Of a stretch of DNA of 64,000 nt, positions 44,222-55,905 are shown in pieces. The notes beneath the pieces were generated by a model that had not been told where the DNA came from, made no database searches, and worked only from the letters and a program-made list of their open reading frames with translations. Position numbers and translations under genes: made by a program. Position 1 is the stretch's first letter. Each line of letters starts with the position of its first letter. Source of the DNA: Serripes groenlandicus (Eukaryota > Mollusca > Bivalvia > Cardiida > Cardiidae); the NCBI GenBank assembly GCA_031761405.1, contig JASEVX010000374.1, forward strand, positions 1-64,000. The letters run 5' to 3'.

Positions 44222-44571
44222 CTATTTTGCCTTATATGGCTATAGTGCAGACTTAAAAAATCTTCTTCTCCAAAAGTGTCGGCCCGATTTTCAAATAATT
44301 TTGTAGAAATGTTCCTTGGATGACCCACTTTCAGATTCCTTCAAGCCATGTTGATTGGTCAAAAAAAATGGCCGCCAGTAGGCAGGGCTATTTTGCATTA
44401 TATGGCTATAGTGAAAACTTAAAAAATCTTCTCCTCCAAAAGTATCTGGCCGATTTTCAAATAATTTTGTAGAAATGTTCCTAGAGTGACCCTCTATCAG
44501 ATTCCTTCAAGCCAAGTTGATTGGTCGGAAACTATGGCTGCCAGGGGGCGAGGCTTATATAGCTAAAGTGT
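42015..44571 (+). mobile_element. E-class rolling-circle-like element E3 with 825-bp tandem duplication
   Basis: 5' fold-back AGCTCACCTGAGC-TTT-GCTCAAGGTGAGTT after TTTTT, then CGTCGTGCGTCGTGCG. The body is made of units of about 180 bp (GATTTTCAAATAATTTTGTA, CAGATTCCTTCAAGCCATGT, ACATGGCCGCCAGGGGG). The block from about 42530 recurs at +825 bp. G runs in the equivalent site are 7, 13 and 39 long (42531, 43357, 44183-44221). The 3' hairpin is missing after TTATATAGCTAAAGTG. Close to E8. Confidence 0.85.
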
Positions 44572-44574
44572 TTG

Positions 44575-45485
44575 TTTAACTTGTTTCATCGGCGAACAAA
44601 ACATGGAAGATTGAGAGATTCCAAATACAATTGTCAATATTAGGACCCCTCTAGGCGATAAATGAGCGACGGTTATCGGATTTATTCTACAGCGTAAACG
44701 AAATTGGGTACCTGTAAGCTATAAATAGATACGGAAAATATCCCAAACAGACCAGATTATTTATAAGTATTACGTCAGCTTTTTCAAAATGTCTGCGCAC
44801 AGTCAAATTTAACAAAACTTACAATTCGGCGTTTTCTCGACTGGGTTAGCGGACCCAAAAAGAAAAGGTTGTTTTACAGGGTTCGAATTTAAGCTTGCAA
44901 ACTCGCGAGTGCAAATTTCAAATTGCAAGGTGAGATTTCAGGAACCAGCATATTTTTGCGAGTGAAAATTTTGGGCCGATTAAAACGCATTTCTAATTGT
45001 CGATCTTTTACAGGGTTGTTTCTTTGACAAATCGCTGTTATTGCAATGATTTTTCGAAATTTACCGAGTGGCTGGGAGTATATTAGCTTGGCACAAGGCT
45101 CTATGTTTATTATTATATGCTGCATTTCAACTGGTGTCTGAAACATAGACTTATGGTCAAGTCCTAAGGACGATAATCAGAGTAATGCATATTTTGTCTA
45201 TTAGAGTTCTCCCCCATTGTAACATTGAAAAATAACCATAAGGACTGTTGCCAGTCTAGGAGTATATATATACTTTCAGTTTTGCAATATTAGCGGAAGT
45301 TTACAATCCACTCATGGGCATGCATATTCAACGGCCCCAATATTGATGACGTTTACTGTATACATTTGGGCTTTCGTAATTCTAAAATTAGTTTTAATTT
45401 ACATATCGCAAATACGATGGTATATTTTGGGTTTCCCAAGTTGTATTCACAACGGAGATAGAAGAAATGGATGTCTTGCACTTAA
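44575..45485. other. Unassigned stretch
   Basis: No gene or known family. TTTACAGGGTTCGAATTTAA at 44874 looks like a lone CAGGG transposon end, but no partner with opposite orientation was found in the window. Confidence 0.35.
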
Positions 45486-45618
45486 TTAATTTATTTATTA
45501 GGGTTTTACACCGCTTTCAACAATATTTCAGTTATATCACGGCGACAGTTCACTTATTCATGATCCCTGGGTAAACAAACCAGTACTAGGCTAGAAAATG
45601 AAAAATAACAAGGTCACC
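45486..45618 (-). repeat. SINE 3' body fragment
   Basis: On the minus strand: CTAGCCTAGTACTGGTTTGT, TTACCCAGGGATCATGAATA, CGCCGTGATATAACTGAAAT, ATTGTTGAAAGCGGTGTAAA. It matches 41700-41790 and supplies the tail missing there. Confidence 0.75.
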
Positions 45619-45827
45619 GATTTAGGTCAGTCACTGAAACAGGGCAGTGTACGATTTATATGTCAACATTACATCCGATCCTAGCAGGAACATAATTTAA
45701 AATGATTTCAAGCAGGAATTGAGATTGATACTCTAGATTCCTGTTTCCAATTTAAAAACAATAGTTCATCAGTTTTCATGAATGACTTTTCTTCATTTGG
45801 TTTTGCATTGAATAAATTTAAATAAAA

Positions 45828-46110
45828 CTAGAACTATCACTGAAGATGATAAATACCCCCTAAACAGCACCTTGACCTACACCAAAACTTAATAAGTAAA
45901 AGGGCCCTATCTCTGTAAAATAACATGCAATTGTAACCCCTTTAGGATATGCACATCTCCTCTTGGGATAGAAGCTTCAAGTAAAATTTTATTGAATTCC
46001 ACTCGGTGGTTTGTAAGAAATAGGCCGGACAAAATATGGCTTCCGATCAACAGACAGACAGCCCACCACATATACTCCTATATACCCCCTCTTCTTCGAA
46101 GGGGGGTATT
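45828..46110 (-). mobile_element. Rolling-circle-like element K, copy 2
   Basis: On the minus strand: fold-back ATACCCCCC-TTCGAAGAA-GAGGGGGTAT, a CTGTCTGTCTG stretch, body shared with K1, and end TATCATCTTCAGTGATAGTT then CTAGTTTTATTT. The poly-G of K1 is absent. Confidence 0.75.
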
Positions 46111-46279
46111 AAAATACATGTTTGCTTGTTGTAGTAGGCTACATATAATATGAATAAAAAAAAATCATATATGAATTTGCGTAATTGTATTATTGAAAAG
46201 GTTGGGCCACCAATTTTTTTTCTGGGCCACCATTATTCTATAGTAAGTGGTCCAGTTGGCCACCCAGCTCAAAATGTTA

Positions 46280-46350
46280 GTCTTTATCCCTGGAAATAAT
46301 GTTGAAAGTGGCGTAAAACCCCAATAAATAAATAAAAAAAAAAAAACGGA
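46280..46350 (+). repeat. SINE tail with A-rich end
   Basis: AAATAATGTTGAAAGTGGCG then TAAAACCCCAATAAATAAAT and an A run, the usual 3' terminus of these SINEs. Confidence 0.6.
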
Positions 46351-46629
46351 AAGAAAAAAAACAAGCCCAGAGAGTGGTAGGCCGTGGAAAAGAAATGACA
46401 CCCAACCACAATACAACTAAACTATTGACTATTAGCGCTAATGCCATGGTTTATTGTACGACTCTATTTGAAATTTGGTGCCATACTGAAAACGGATTTC
46501 TGCGGATGTACTCTTTAGATTGCCAATTATTTTAATAAAATGTATCCCAGCGTTAAAGGTATCACATAACTAAGTGGCAAACATATGAAATCTCTTTTAC
46601 ATTGGCGCTTAATCTGATATTCATAAATA

Positions 46630-46798
46630 AAGGGGGATAGAGGTACAGAGTAATGATTCCTTAAACAGAAAAAATCCACATGAGGGGAAAAGTTGTCTGT
46701 CTTGGTTAGCCTGCGCGTCATGCTTAGGCTGATCGGATCCGGGTCGATACTTTACGCCAAGTCCACAATGTTGGTTTTCTCGTGGAACGTCTCATATA
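46630..46798. mobile_element. MITE family C, copy 5, truncated
   Basis: GGTACAGAGTAATGATTCCT, CTGCGCGTCATGCTTAGGCT, GGGTCGATACTTTACGC and the end TGGTTTTCTCGTGGAACGTC. The left third is missing. Confidence 0.75.
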
Positions 46799-47092
46799 TT
46801 AAATATTAAACGTTTGAAAGATAATACTCTCAAGCTATAAGAAGCAGTTTTGATTGAGCATCAACAGTCAAAACTATGCTCGTTTCATTACTGTAAAATG
46901 GTTTTTATTTTAACACTGAATGTCCGTCTAATTGCTTTCAAAATTACCACATGTTATCCTGAAGAGGTTATTTGTTCAACATTGATAAAAAATAATTCAA
47001 CGGAGTTGCTTCTCATATTGCAAAGGTTGTTTTCAACCACAGTGACGTGTTTAGATTTAATTTACTGGGAGTGGGGAGAAGTGGAGCCGTTT

Positions 47093-47745
47093 TTTAGCTC
47101 GATCTTTTCGAAGAAAAGCCTAGCTATCCTTCTTGCCTCGGCGTCGGCGTTGGTGTCACACCTTGGTTAGGTTTGTTGTAACACCACACTTTTTTAAAGG
47201 TTTTTGTAAGAATTATGTCCCTTTTTCTTTTACTTAGAATGTTGGTTAAGTTTTTGTACCTTCCCACTTTTTAGAGATATATGACAATGACAATGACAAC
47301 AGCTTACACACTAGCACTACTTATTTACCATAATTACATCCATCAACAGACAAGAGCACATACTTCTCTGAACGTTTTTCTAATAATAATGGCCATTTTT
47401 CGACTTGTGAAGTACATTGAACTTGCTGTTAAATTTTCCGTACCACCCCTTTTTTTCCAAACTTTTAAACTTCAATTCCTATTAACCATCATTACCTACA
47501 TCATCAGACAAGATTAAAAAAATCAGTGAAGATTTTTGTCAGAATTATTACCTTTTTTCGACTTAGAAAATACATTTACTCTGGGTAATACCCATTAATT
47601 GGCTTAACACTTAGTGATATTGTCGTGAAACTTTGAATACTTGTTTACCATCATGACCCACATCTGTAGACAAGAGAATGGAACTTTGTCAAGGATTGTT
47701 TAGATTTTTGTTTAGCCTTTTACTTCAAAAAGCTTTGTTTTTATT
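47093..47745 (+). mobile_element. Rolling-circle-like element M, 5' part and units
   Basis: Fold-back after TTTTTT: TAGCTCGATCTTTTC-GAA-GAAAAGCCTAGCTA, then TGCCTCGGCGTCGGCGTTGG. Three degenerate units follow, each with a phrase like TTTTTGTCAGAATTATTACC (47210, 47535, 47700). The 3' end is not identified. Confidence 0.55.
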
Positions 47746-47902
47746 GGCGAGCACTAACACAAGTCGGGCGCGCTGTCTTACGGACAGCTCTTCTTTCTCT
47801 TAAGACCAGGATAAATATTTATATTCCCGAAACGTTGGTAAACAAATCGTAGCGAAAAATAAATTCGACATAACATTCGGCCATCGACATTATGCTCGGT
47901 TG

Positions 47903-47962
47903 ATTGATTCTCATATAACGCCGTTTTCAATGATATTTTAGTTATATCATGGATGTTTGTTC
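47903..47962 (-). repeat. SINE tail fragment
   Basis: Minus-strand CATGATATAACTAAAATATC then ATTGAAAACGGCGTTATATG: the SINE 3' terminus alone. Confidence 0.55.
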
Positions 47963-48111
47963 TCGTAACGCCTGTATCAAGACCTTTTCGCACCAATTAT
48001 TGACGCATCATTCTGCCCGGGCAACTTGTATGCTTCTCAAATTGAATATTTAGAACAATTGCGATATACGAATTACGCTAGTCACGATCACTTTTGACTA
48101 TCACAGACAAA

Positions 48112-48135
48112 CTGAGAGAGGGAGGAGAGAGAAGG

Positions 48136-48190
<55 letters not shown>

Positions 48191-48600
48191 AGAGAGAGAG
48201 AGAGGGAGAGGGCGAGAGCGAGACAAATATATATACACAGAGAGAGAGCAAAAGAGAGACTGAGAGAGATAGAGAGAGAGAGAGGGGTGAGCGACACAAA
48301 TAGATAGGGGGAGAGAGAGAGAGAGAAATGGATAAATAGAGAGGGAGATAGAGAGAGAGAGAGAGAGAGAAAAGGTGGATAAAGAAGAGTGGCAAAGAGA
48401 TAGAGAGACTGCGAGAGAGAGATATAAAGAGAGGGGTGCATAAATAGAGAAGGCGATAGAGAAAGAGAGAGAGAGATAGAAGAGAGAGAGAGAGAGAATG
48501 CAAGAGAGAGATACAGAAAGATGGAGAGAGGGGTGCATAAACAGAGAAGGATATAGAGAAAGAGAGAGAGAGAGAGATAGAAGAGACAGAGAGACGTCAT
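48112..48600. repeat. (GA)n-rich microsatellite region
   Basis: Nearly 490 bp of interrupted GAGAGA runs with AGATAGA and AAATAGAGAGG variants. Long Ser/Leu or Arg/Glu frames on both strands are by-products of the repeat. Confidence 0.95.
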
Positions 48601-48991
48601 ATAAGGACATGTCATAAACCTGACACCCTCCTTTTGAGAACGCCATGTCATTTTTTTTGTCCTCACTTTAACATTAGCTTATTTGTATGTCCGTGGTTGA
48701 AAACTAATTTTGTTGTATACGTCATACACGCAAACCTCTGACATTATCAATCATGGTGTAGCCCTCTAAACCTGGTACCCAACAATTTAACGCTTGTAAA
48801 AAAGGTCGTAATGAGAGCCTAAAACCAGGAGAAATGCAAATTGTTTTGGCGGCATCAGCGCATGGTCAGATCAATCATCTCGGAAATACAGGTAATTATA
48901 CCAACTGTTTGCAAATTAAATTTTTTGCGAAATAAGCTGGATGAGCTTAAAATACAACTACATTTTGTTAACTTTAACATTTTGTAAGTTA

Positions 48992-49980
48992 CAGTGAACT
49001 CGACAGTTCCGGGTCAGTAACCAAATTAACGAATCGTGTCTCTTTGAAACGAACGTTGAGAGAAACAAAACTACATAAAATGTTAAACAAATACATCCTC
49101 CCCACGATGATATAATTCAACAATTATACAAATTTGTTAAAATGTTTCTTTAGTGTCTGCAATTGCAAGCTGTATATTTGACAGTTTCGGGTCAAACTTG
49201 CCATTTCCGGGTCACGTGACAAATGTTTATTGATAACCTCAAACAGTTGTTTTTTAATAACAAGATATTCATTTAACATTTTTATTAAAAAAATATGAAA
49301 AAAAAAGAAGTAAAATATGTCACTTGCAATAACCTATTGCCGCGAAAAACAGAACAGTGATTGGGCTAAATTTACAGTACACACTTTCATGCACAAAAAC
49401 TGATGAATTTTTAAACCAACTAATAAGTCATTTGACAAACAATTTAAATTTTAATAACATATTTTTAACATTGATTTATCACCATCAGCTTTAAATTATT
49501 CTTAAAAAGTTCCCAAAATAGTTTTACTAATAAATTGATAATTTTGAGAAATTCCTTTTGGCTGACCCGAAAGTGTCGTATGTGAACTAGGTCAAATTTA
49601 TCCGCTAGTTTGGCATAAACACCTTTGACAGGTCAATAAAAGATATATATCTTGTTCAGTAGTAAATAACCTATACATGTATGTGCAATACATAACTGTA
49701 TTACTGAAATTATGGCTACAATCAGCAATTTACGCTGTGACAGGTAAATAAAAATATTGAGATTTTGCTTTCGCAGGAATCAATGCAGTCATTTTTTTCG
49801 AGATTACGACATCCGTTCTTGAAATGACAACGTTATAAATCGAAGTGAACCTAGCCAAGCTAATGGGAAATATGACTTGATAATCAAATTGTCAAAATAC
49901 TGTATCATTCTCGAATACTAAACATTTGTTTCCAAATTTGACCCGGAATTGTCGATGACCCGGAACTGTCGAGTTCACTG
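48992..49980. mobile_element. 0.99-kb TA-flanked TIR element (Tc1/mariner- or pogo-like)
   Basis: CAGTGAACTCGACAGTTCCG then GGTCA at the left; the right end 49956-49980 is its exact reverse complement. TA on both sides. Further copies of the CCGGGTCA / TGACCCGG word lie inside (49190-49215, 49562). No ORF. Confidence 0.8.
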
Positions 49981-49984
49981 TATA

Positions 49985-52618
49985 GTTAGAGAATCCCGAT
50001 ATTATTTTCATCACTGAAGTCTTGCCTAATTAAGGTGTCGTCGGATATGTCGTGTTCTTCAGTATTGTATCAGCTGGATGGTTATTGTGCGTTTCCAAGT
50101 AAAGACAGTGGAAGGGGTGTAATTATATATACAAAGTCGGATATGAATGTTTCGCCTAATATTCATCTTAACAATCTCTATGACGATGCTTCATGGTGTA
50201 ACTGGGTCTTTGAGAATCAGACTATAATACTTGGCCCAATTTACAGAAGCCAATCATCACATGATTCACATCTCACAATAAATAGACTTATAAAAGATCC
50301 AACAAATAGTTGTAAAAGAGTGCTTATTGCCGGAGACTTCAATATGAAAGACATTGATTGGACACAGTATACAACTTCTCATAGTGAAACTCATCATGAA
50401 CATAAATTTCTTGAGTGTATCCAGGACAATTTTCTATTTCAACATATTTCTGAGGCGACACGTTTTAGAGTTAATCAAACTCCTCATATTCTTGATCTTG
50501 TTCTAACAAATGACGAAAATGACATTGAGGAAATAGAGATTTTACCCTCCTTGGATGTGAGTGATCATGTCACAATATTGTTCAACTATTTGTGCTCCTT
50601 TAAAGAATATCACACAGGCGCTTCGAAACTGAAATATGGAAAATGTGATTTTAAGGGTTTCTCGGAAGAATGGATTGGTATAGATTGGAAGAAAGAATTT
50701 GATGAGCGCGACATAAACGATATGTGGGATATTTTTGCAAACCGCTATAAAAACTCTGTAGCCAAACATGTGCCAAAGGTAATACCTAGGAGAGGTTGTA
50801 AACCTAAACCACTTTGGATAACTAGTGAGTCATTAAAATGTATAAAGGACAAGAAGCATGCGTGGTCACGTTACAAAGCAACAAAATGTCCAGCGGATTT
50901 CGTAAATTATAGTAAAATAAGAAATACTGATACTAAAAGTATTAGGACAGCAAAACGAAACTATGAAAGGATAATTGCAGCTAAGGCAAAGACAGAAAGT
51001 AAACATTTCTGGAAATATGTGAAAAGTAAAATAAAAACACTATCAAATGTAACAAATCTTGTCAAAGTTGATGGGTCAATAACCAGGACTGACCTGGATA
51101 AAGCAGAAGTTTTAAATGGTTTCTTTGCCAGTGTATTTACACAAGAGAATACAGAAAATGTTCCTGTTGTACCTGATCATGTCTTTAATGTACCCCTTGA
51201 AAGTATACAACTTAAAATAGATAGTGTTCTGAAAATCTTGTTGGGACTAGATGGTGGTAAATTGATGGGACCGGACGAGTTGAATCCATTATTATTAAAA
51301 ACTATGGCTAACGTTTTTGCAACCCCACTAGTATTGTTATTCCAAAAATCAATTGACTGTGGTAAATTACCCTAAGTGTGGAAAGAAGCCCGTGTAACTC
51401 CATTACTCAAGAAAGGAAGTAAGACATCACCTGGTAATTATCGGCCGGTAAGCCTGACATCTATCGTTTGTAAATGCCTGGAGAAATTGATACATGCTGC
51501 CGTTCTAGAACACTTAAATACAAATAATCTCATATCTAGTGCGCAGTTTGGATTCCGCTCGGGTCGTTCCTGTGTTCTTCAACTACTTGACGTCATGACG
51601 TCAAAGCATTTGACAGTGTTCCTCACCAACGTTTACGTAGCAAGCTTTCGTCTTATGGTATTAAGGGTAATCTTCTAGAAGGATCTCGGATTTCTTATTT
51701 GAACGTAGACAATACGTAGCGGTTAAGGGACATTGTTCGTCATGGCAGGACGTCATAAGTGGTGTACCCCAAGGCAGCGTCCTAGGACCTATACTGTTTA
51801 TTATTTACATTAACAACCTACCTGAAGTAGTTAGTAGTACAGTCAAGATATTTGCGGATGATACTAAACTTTATTCACATGACAGTGATTATAACATAAT
51901 TCAACAGGACCTGCAAGCCCTGTGTAGCTGGTCAAAATTGTGGCAACTACGGTTTAATGTCGATAAATGCAAGGCCATTCATTATGGAAACAATAATCAA
52001 GAACATATATACTCAATGAACTCTGTTAATCTGGAAACTGTGACCGAAGAGAAGGATTTAGGTATAACATTCCAGAGCAATCTAAAATTCAGTCATCACA
52101 TTGCCTCAAAAGTTAACAAAGCAAATAGTATGCTTTCATTAATCGTACGTTCATTCGATCACATTTATAAGGACTCATTTATCATGCTCTATAAAGCCAT
52201 GGTGCGACCGCATATTGAGTATGGAAATACTATTTGGTACCCATTCTTGAGGAAGGACATAATTAGTGTCGAAGTACACCTTGAGTATATTGACAGATTA
52301 AAAGAACTAAAACTTCCATCGTTGTCACACAGGAGAAAAAGGGGGGATATGATACAGGCTTTTAAGATTATTAGAGGCATTGAAGGCATAACACCAGACA
52401 GATTTTTTAATATTTGTCCTTCAACTACTAGAGGGCATGACTTTAAACTAGCCAAACCTCGTTGTAATACAGCTTTTCGGCTTCAACAGTTTTCTCAGAG
52501 GATTATCAACGAATGGAATTCACTCCCAAAGAGTATGTTGTCAACTCAAAAGATTTAAATGATTTCAAATCAAAACTGGACCAACACTGGAATCACGATA
52601 TAATATACAAATTTTGAT
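49985..52618 (+). pseudogene. APE-type LINE (CR1/Jockey-like), endonuclease + reverse transcriptase, broken
   Basis: The 446-codon frame from 50035 holds the endonuclease: GRGVIIYTKS, AGDFNMKDIDW (GDFN at residues 100-103), HILDLVLTND and SDHVTI (176-178). Just upstream, in another frame, is PDIIFITE (49995), so the 5' end is also shifted. A TAA at 51373-51375 interrupts the start of the reverse transcriptase, which goes on with NYRPVSLTSIVCKCLEKLI and AQFGFRSGRS. Near 51595 a deletion joins LLDVMTS to KAFDSVPHQRL in a new frame, removing the upstream part of motif A, including its first catalytic Asp. GVPQGSVLGPILF and the FADDTKLY active site (51851) follow, then the thumb and C-terminal LPSLSHRRKRGDM, with a last shift near 52545 before FKSKLDQHW. 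It would nick DNA and copy its RNA if intact; this copy is dead. It begins right after the TA-flanked element. Confidence 0.9.
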
Positions 52619-52619
52619 C

Positions 52620-53035
52620 AACCATGTCATGGATGTTTATTGAACATATATACTGCAAATTGTGTCTTTCAATCTGCAATCCTGTTTACAAACCTGTGCA
52701 AATTATAAGCATATATACTGCTAATTGTGACAACCAATCTACAATACTGTCTACAGAACTGCAAATTGTGACAATAAATCTACAATACTCAGTCTACAAA
52801 ACTGCAAATTGTGAAAATCAATCTACAAGCCTGTGCTAAATGGGACATTCAATGTGCCACGTGTGACTCAATCCACAACCTGTGCTAACTGTGACTTCAA
52901 CCTACAAACCTGTGCCATAAGATAAACACAATTCAACGGAAAGTTTAAGTCGACCATGTTATGTATGTTTCATGTAAATCATACATACTTCAAACTGTAA
53001 CATTACTACACAAACCTGTACCCCAAAATATTAAA
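52620..53035 (+). repeat. Irregular repeats of an ATCTACAA...TGTGC phrase, LINE 3' region
   Basis: Phrases such as ACTGCAAATTGTGACAATAA, TCAATCTACAAGCCTGTGCT and CCTACAAACCTGTGCC recur about every 35-46 bp. CATGTTATGTATGTTTCATG near 52955 resembles CATGTCATGGATGTTTATTG near 52624, so a longer unit may also be repeated. Confidence 0.55.
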
Positions 53036-53184
53036 ACCAGCATACAAGGATGTAAAAGTCTAAGTAAACAAACCAGTGCAGAAGTAGACGGGCTAAAAAT
53101 GGAGATTCTCCTTACTTCGGAGCCCAAAAACCATCATAGAGGTATCATAGAGGTATGACTGGGATTTTTTGTATGACTGTTAAA

Positions 53185-53268
53185 ATGACTGGGATTTTTC
53201 AACACAAACGGCGCGAGTACTGGTTAAATCTCCAGGAAGCAGACATTGAGCGTGATGAGCCCAACAAC
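53185..53268 (+). repeat. SINE body fragment, second family
   Basis: GATTTTTCAACACAAACGGC and CCAGGAAGCAGACATTGAGC match 39800-39865. It continues directly into the palindrome at 53269. Confidence 0.6.
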
Positions 53269-53340
53269 CACAAGTTCATGATGTGTTATACCCCCATAGA
53301 GTATATACTCTATGGGGGTATAACACATCATGAACCTGTG
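53269..53340. repeat. 72-bp near-perfect palindrome without spacer
   Basis: Arms of 36 bp centred on GTATATAC (53301-53308), with one mismatch (position 53273 against 53336). The left arm reads CACAAGTTCATGATGTGTTA then TACCCCCATAGA. Capable of cruciform extrusion or of a full-length RNA hairpin. Confidence 0.95.
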
Positions 53341-54165
53341 AGCCCAACCCAGCTAGCAATCTATATGGGCACCTACATGGGTCCCATATCGGCTGCCCAT
53401 ATGGGACCCAGGTGGGGAGTGCAACCGGGTTCCACATGGGTCCCATATCGGCTGCCCCATAAACATGCAATATGGGTCCCACATGGGCAGCCCTTGTACT
53501 CAATATAGGTCCCTCAATGGCAGCCCAGATACTTCCATTTTGGGCAGATCTTGCATTTCTTAGCTAGATCCATTTGCATTTATTTCAATTTTAAGTTTGC
53601 TGGACTTTCAATAAACAACCACTTGTCAGAAACATCGGATACAAACATGCGAAATTCTTTAAGCTGGAATGTAACAGCAGGTGCATGATTCTTGTACTTC
53701 CATTTTAATATTTTTATGTTTTAACTCTTTCTTTTTCCTGGAACAGAGAGATATTATGGCGCAAATGACTATATTATAATATTATCCTGCAAGAAAACAA
53801 CACACTCTATGCTTTAACACTAAAACTCTATTAAGTAATCTCCTGTATGGTTCATATAAAAGCATGCATGTAATCAGAATAAGAAATAAATCAAAATTCA
53901 ACTTAAATGTAAACAAAGAAACATTTGAATATTATGACAGCGGAATTCACGTCTGCGCATGCTCAAAATATGTTTTATTTTTAATCATGCGCTGATTAAA
54001 TTCTTGATAATAACTATGTCTAAATATTTCATTATATATTTTAATTCATAAAAATTAAAACCTATATTAAAAATAAAATAAATTAATTTCGCGCACCTGT
54101 TCAGGGGTGTTGACGTTTATCGGGAGGCCCAAATGGGACCCGTATGGGTCCCACATGGGTTGTAA
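53341..54165. repeat. Cluster of TGGGTCCCATA words and AT-rich filler
   Basis: ACATGGGTCCCATATCGGCT occurs twice (53385, 53443), with CATATGGGACCCAGGTGGGG, ATATGGGTCCCACATGGGCA and, at 54130-54163, AATGGGACCCGTATGGGTCC then CACATGGGTTG. Words at the two sides are in opposite orientation, hinting at one element of about 800 bp with repeated palindromic ends. The middle (53560-54100) shows nothing else. Confidence 0.45.
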
Positions 54166-54231
54166 AATATATGCGTATGTGTTGAATTATTATTTTTAGA
54201 TAAAATAATAGCAGTTTAGATCAAGGTAGTC

Positions 54232-54819
54232 ACATACTAGCTCAAAGTTGCTGTGATCGCCTTTTGTCCATCGTCCGTCGTGCGTCAACTTCTTCTCCTC
54301 AGTAACCAGTGGGTCAAATGGGATGAAACTTTACAGAAAGCATCCTCTGAATGACCTCACCAGATTTCCTTCAAATTTTTGGGATCCATGCAGAATTCTG
54401 GTTTCCATGGCAACGAAATGAAAAAAACTTCAAAATTCGTCTTCTCCCAAACTGGTTGGCAGATTTTCAAATAATTTTGTAGAAATGTTCCTTGGATGAC
54501 CCTCTATCAGATTCCTTCAAGCCATGTTGATTGGTTGAAAAACATGGCCGCCAGGGGGGGAGGGGTGGGGGCGGGGCTATTTTGTCTTATATGGCTAATT
54601 GGCTATAGTGAAAACTTAAAAAATCTTCTCCTCCAAAAGTGTCAGGCCGATTTTCAAATAATTATGTAGAAATGTTCCTAGGGTGGCCTTCTATCAGATT
54701 CCTTCAAGCCAAGTTGATTGGTCGGAAACTATGGCCGCCACGGGGCGGGGCTTATATAGCTAAAGTGAAAAAAAACAAAATCAGGTGAGCGATCCATGGC
54801 CATCATGGCCCTCTTGTTT
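54232..54819 (+). mobile_element. E-class element E4
   Basis: 5' fold-back reduced to TAGCTCAAAGTTGCTGTGATCG; then CGTCCGTCGTGCGTCAACTT, TTTCCATGGCAACGAAATG and two units. 3' end AGGTGAGCGATCCATGGCCA, hairpin GGCCATCATGGCC and CTCTTGTTTT. It abuts E5. Confidence 0.8.
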
Positions 54820-55365
54820 TTAGCTCACCTGAGCTTTGCTCAAGGTGAGTTATTGTGATCGCCTTTTGCGCGGCGTGCGTCGTCCGTCAACTTCTTCTCC
54901 TCAGTAACCAGTGGGTCAATTGGGATGAAACTTCACAGAAAGCATCCTCTCAATGACCTCACCAGAATTCCTTCAAATTTTTGGGATCCATGCAGAATGA
55001 AAAGAACTTCAAAATTATATGGTTATAGTGAAAACTTAAAAAATCTTCTCCTCCAAAAGTGTCAGGCTGATTTTCAAATAATTTTGTAGAAATGTTCCTA
55101 GGGTGACCCTCTATCAGATTCCTTTAAGCCAAGTTGATTGGTCGGAAACTATGGCCGCCAGGGGGGCGGGGCTTATATAGTAAAATTGAAACAAAATCAA
55201 AGTACTGAAGTACTGGTAACGAATTATTTTGAACATTTGTAAAATCTAATTTATGAATGCAATTGATCATGCTATTTCACAATTTAGTCTATTTTATTAT
55301 TATTAATATTTTTGTCCAGAGATTTTTTTTTATCAGTTGACAGTTTTAGTAAATGTAGCATTTCA

Positions 55366-55905
55366 ACGGCGATGCGAGCGTTTAACATGCACACTAACTC
55401 TTTCACTGAGCTCCGCGTAAAGTCTGTCAAAACACCCATGGCATATTTGTGAGATTTACATTGTTAGTTCGATTTGTTTTCGTCACCAGGGGCGGATCCA
55501 GGATTTCGGTTTATATTATAACTATGTTTCATGTGAGTGAATTAATTATTATAAATCTATAATGTTTAACAAATCGCATAAAATAAGAATTAAAAAAAAA
55601 AAAAAAAGAACAGTTCCTATTAGGACTCGAACTCGCGTCCGTAAGTAGTCCATGATTAGTAGTTCTACACGCTCTCCATTGCACCACGGTACTTTGATAC
55701 AACTTTGAGCGTTACTTTCGTATATATATTAAGCTAACTGAATGCGCGCGTATGTAAACCATGATCTATAATTAGAAAGCCTCTTTGATCATCGTTATCA
55801 TGTTGGAAAAAGGAGAAAAAACGGCGATGCGAGCGTTTAAAATGCACACTGACTATTTCACTGAGCTCTGCGTAGTGGCATATTTGTGAGATTAACATTG
55901 TTCTA
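55366..55905. repeat. Direct duplication of about 100 bp, 454 bp apart, in the E5 insert
   Basis: ACGGCGATGCGAGCGTTTAA at about 55367 and again at about 55821, each continuing TGCACACT(A/G)ACT and CACTGAGCTC, and ending GGCATATTTGTGAGATT. Between them are CAGGGGCGGATCCAGGATTT (a lone transposon-end-like word, 55487) and the tRNA-like sequence. Confidence 0.7.
55610..55695 (-). repeat. tRNA-like sequence (pol III A and B boxes)
   Basis: Minus strand: GTGGTGCAATGGAGAGCG (box A) and GCGAGTTCGAGTCCTAATAG (box B), about 50 nt apart. The T-stem and acceptor stem do not pair, so it is not a tRNA gene. Confidence 0.4.

Noticed and set aside
44874..44960. Complete hAT element starting CAGGGTTCGAATTTAA
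   Set aside because: Only one end was found; no inverted partner or duplication in the window.
46850..47170. 106-codon frame
   Set aside because: No motif, and its last third is the 5' end of element M.
48078..48666. Long Ser/Leu-rich frames (up to 192 codons) on the minus strand
   Set aside because: Translation of the GA microsatellite; all three frames are open for the same reason.
55487..55520. hAT-like terminus CAGGGGCGGATCCAGGATTT
   Set aside because: Single end only; no matching right end.
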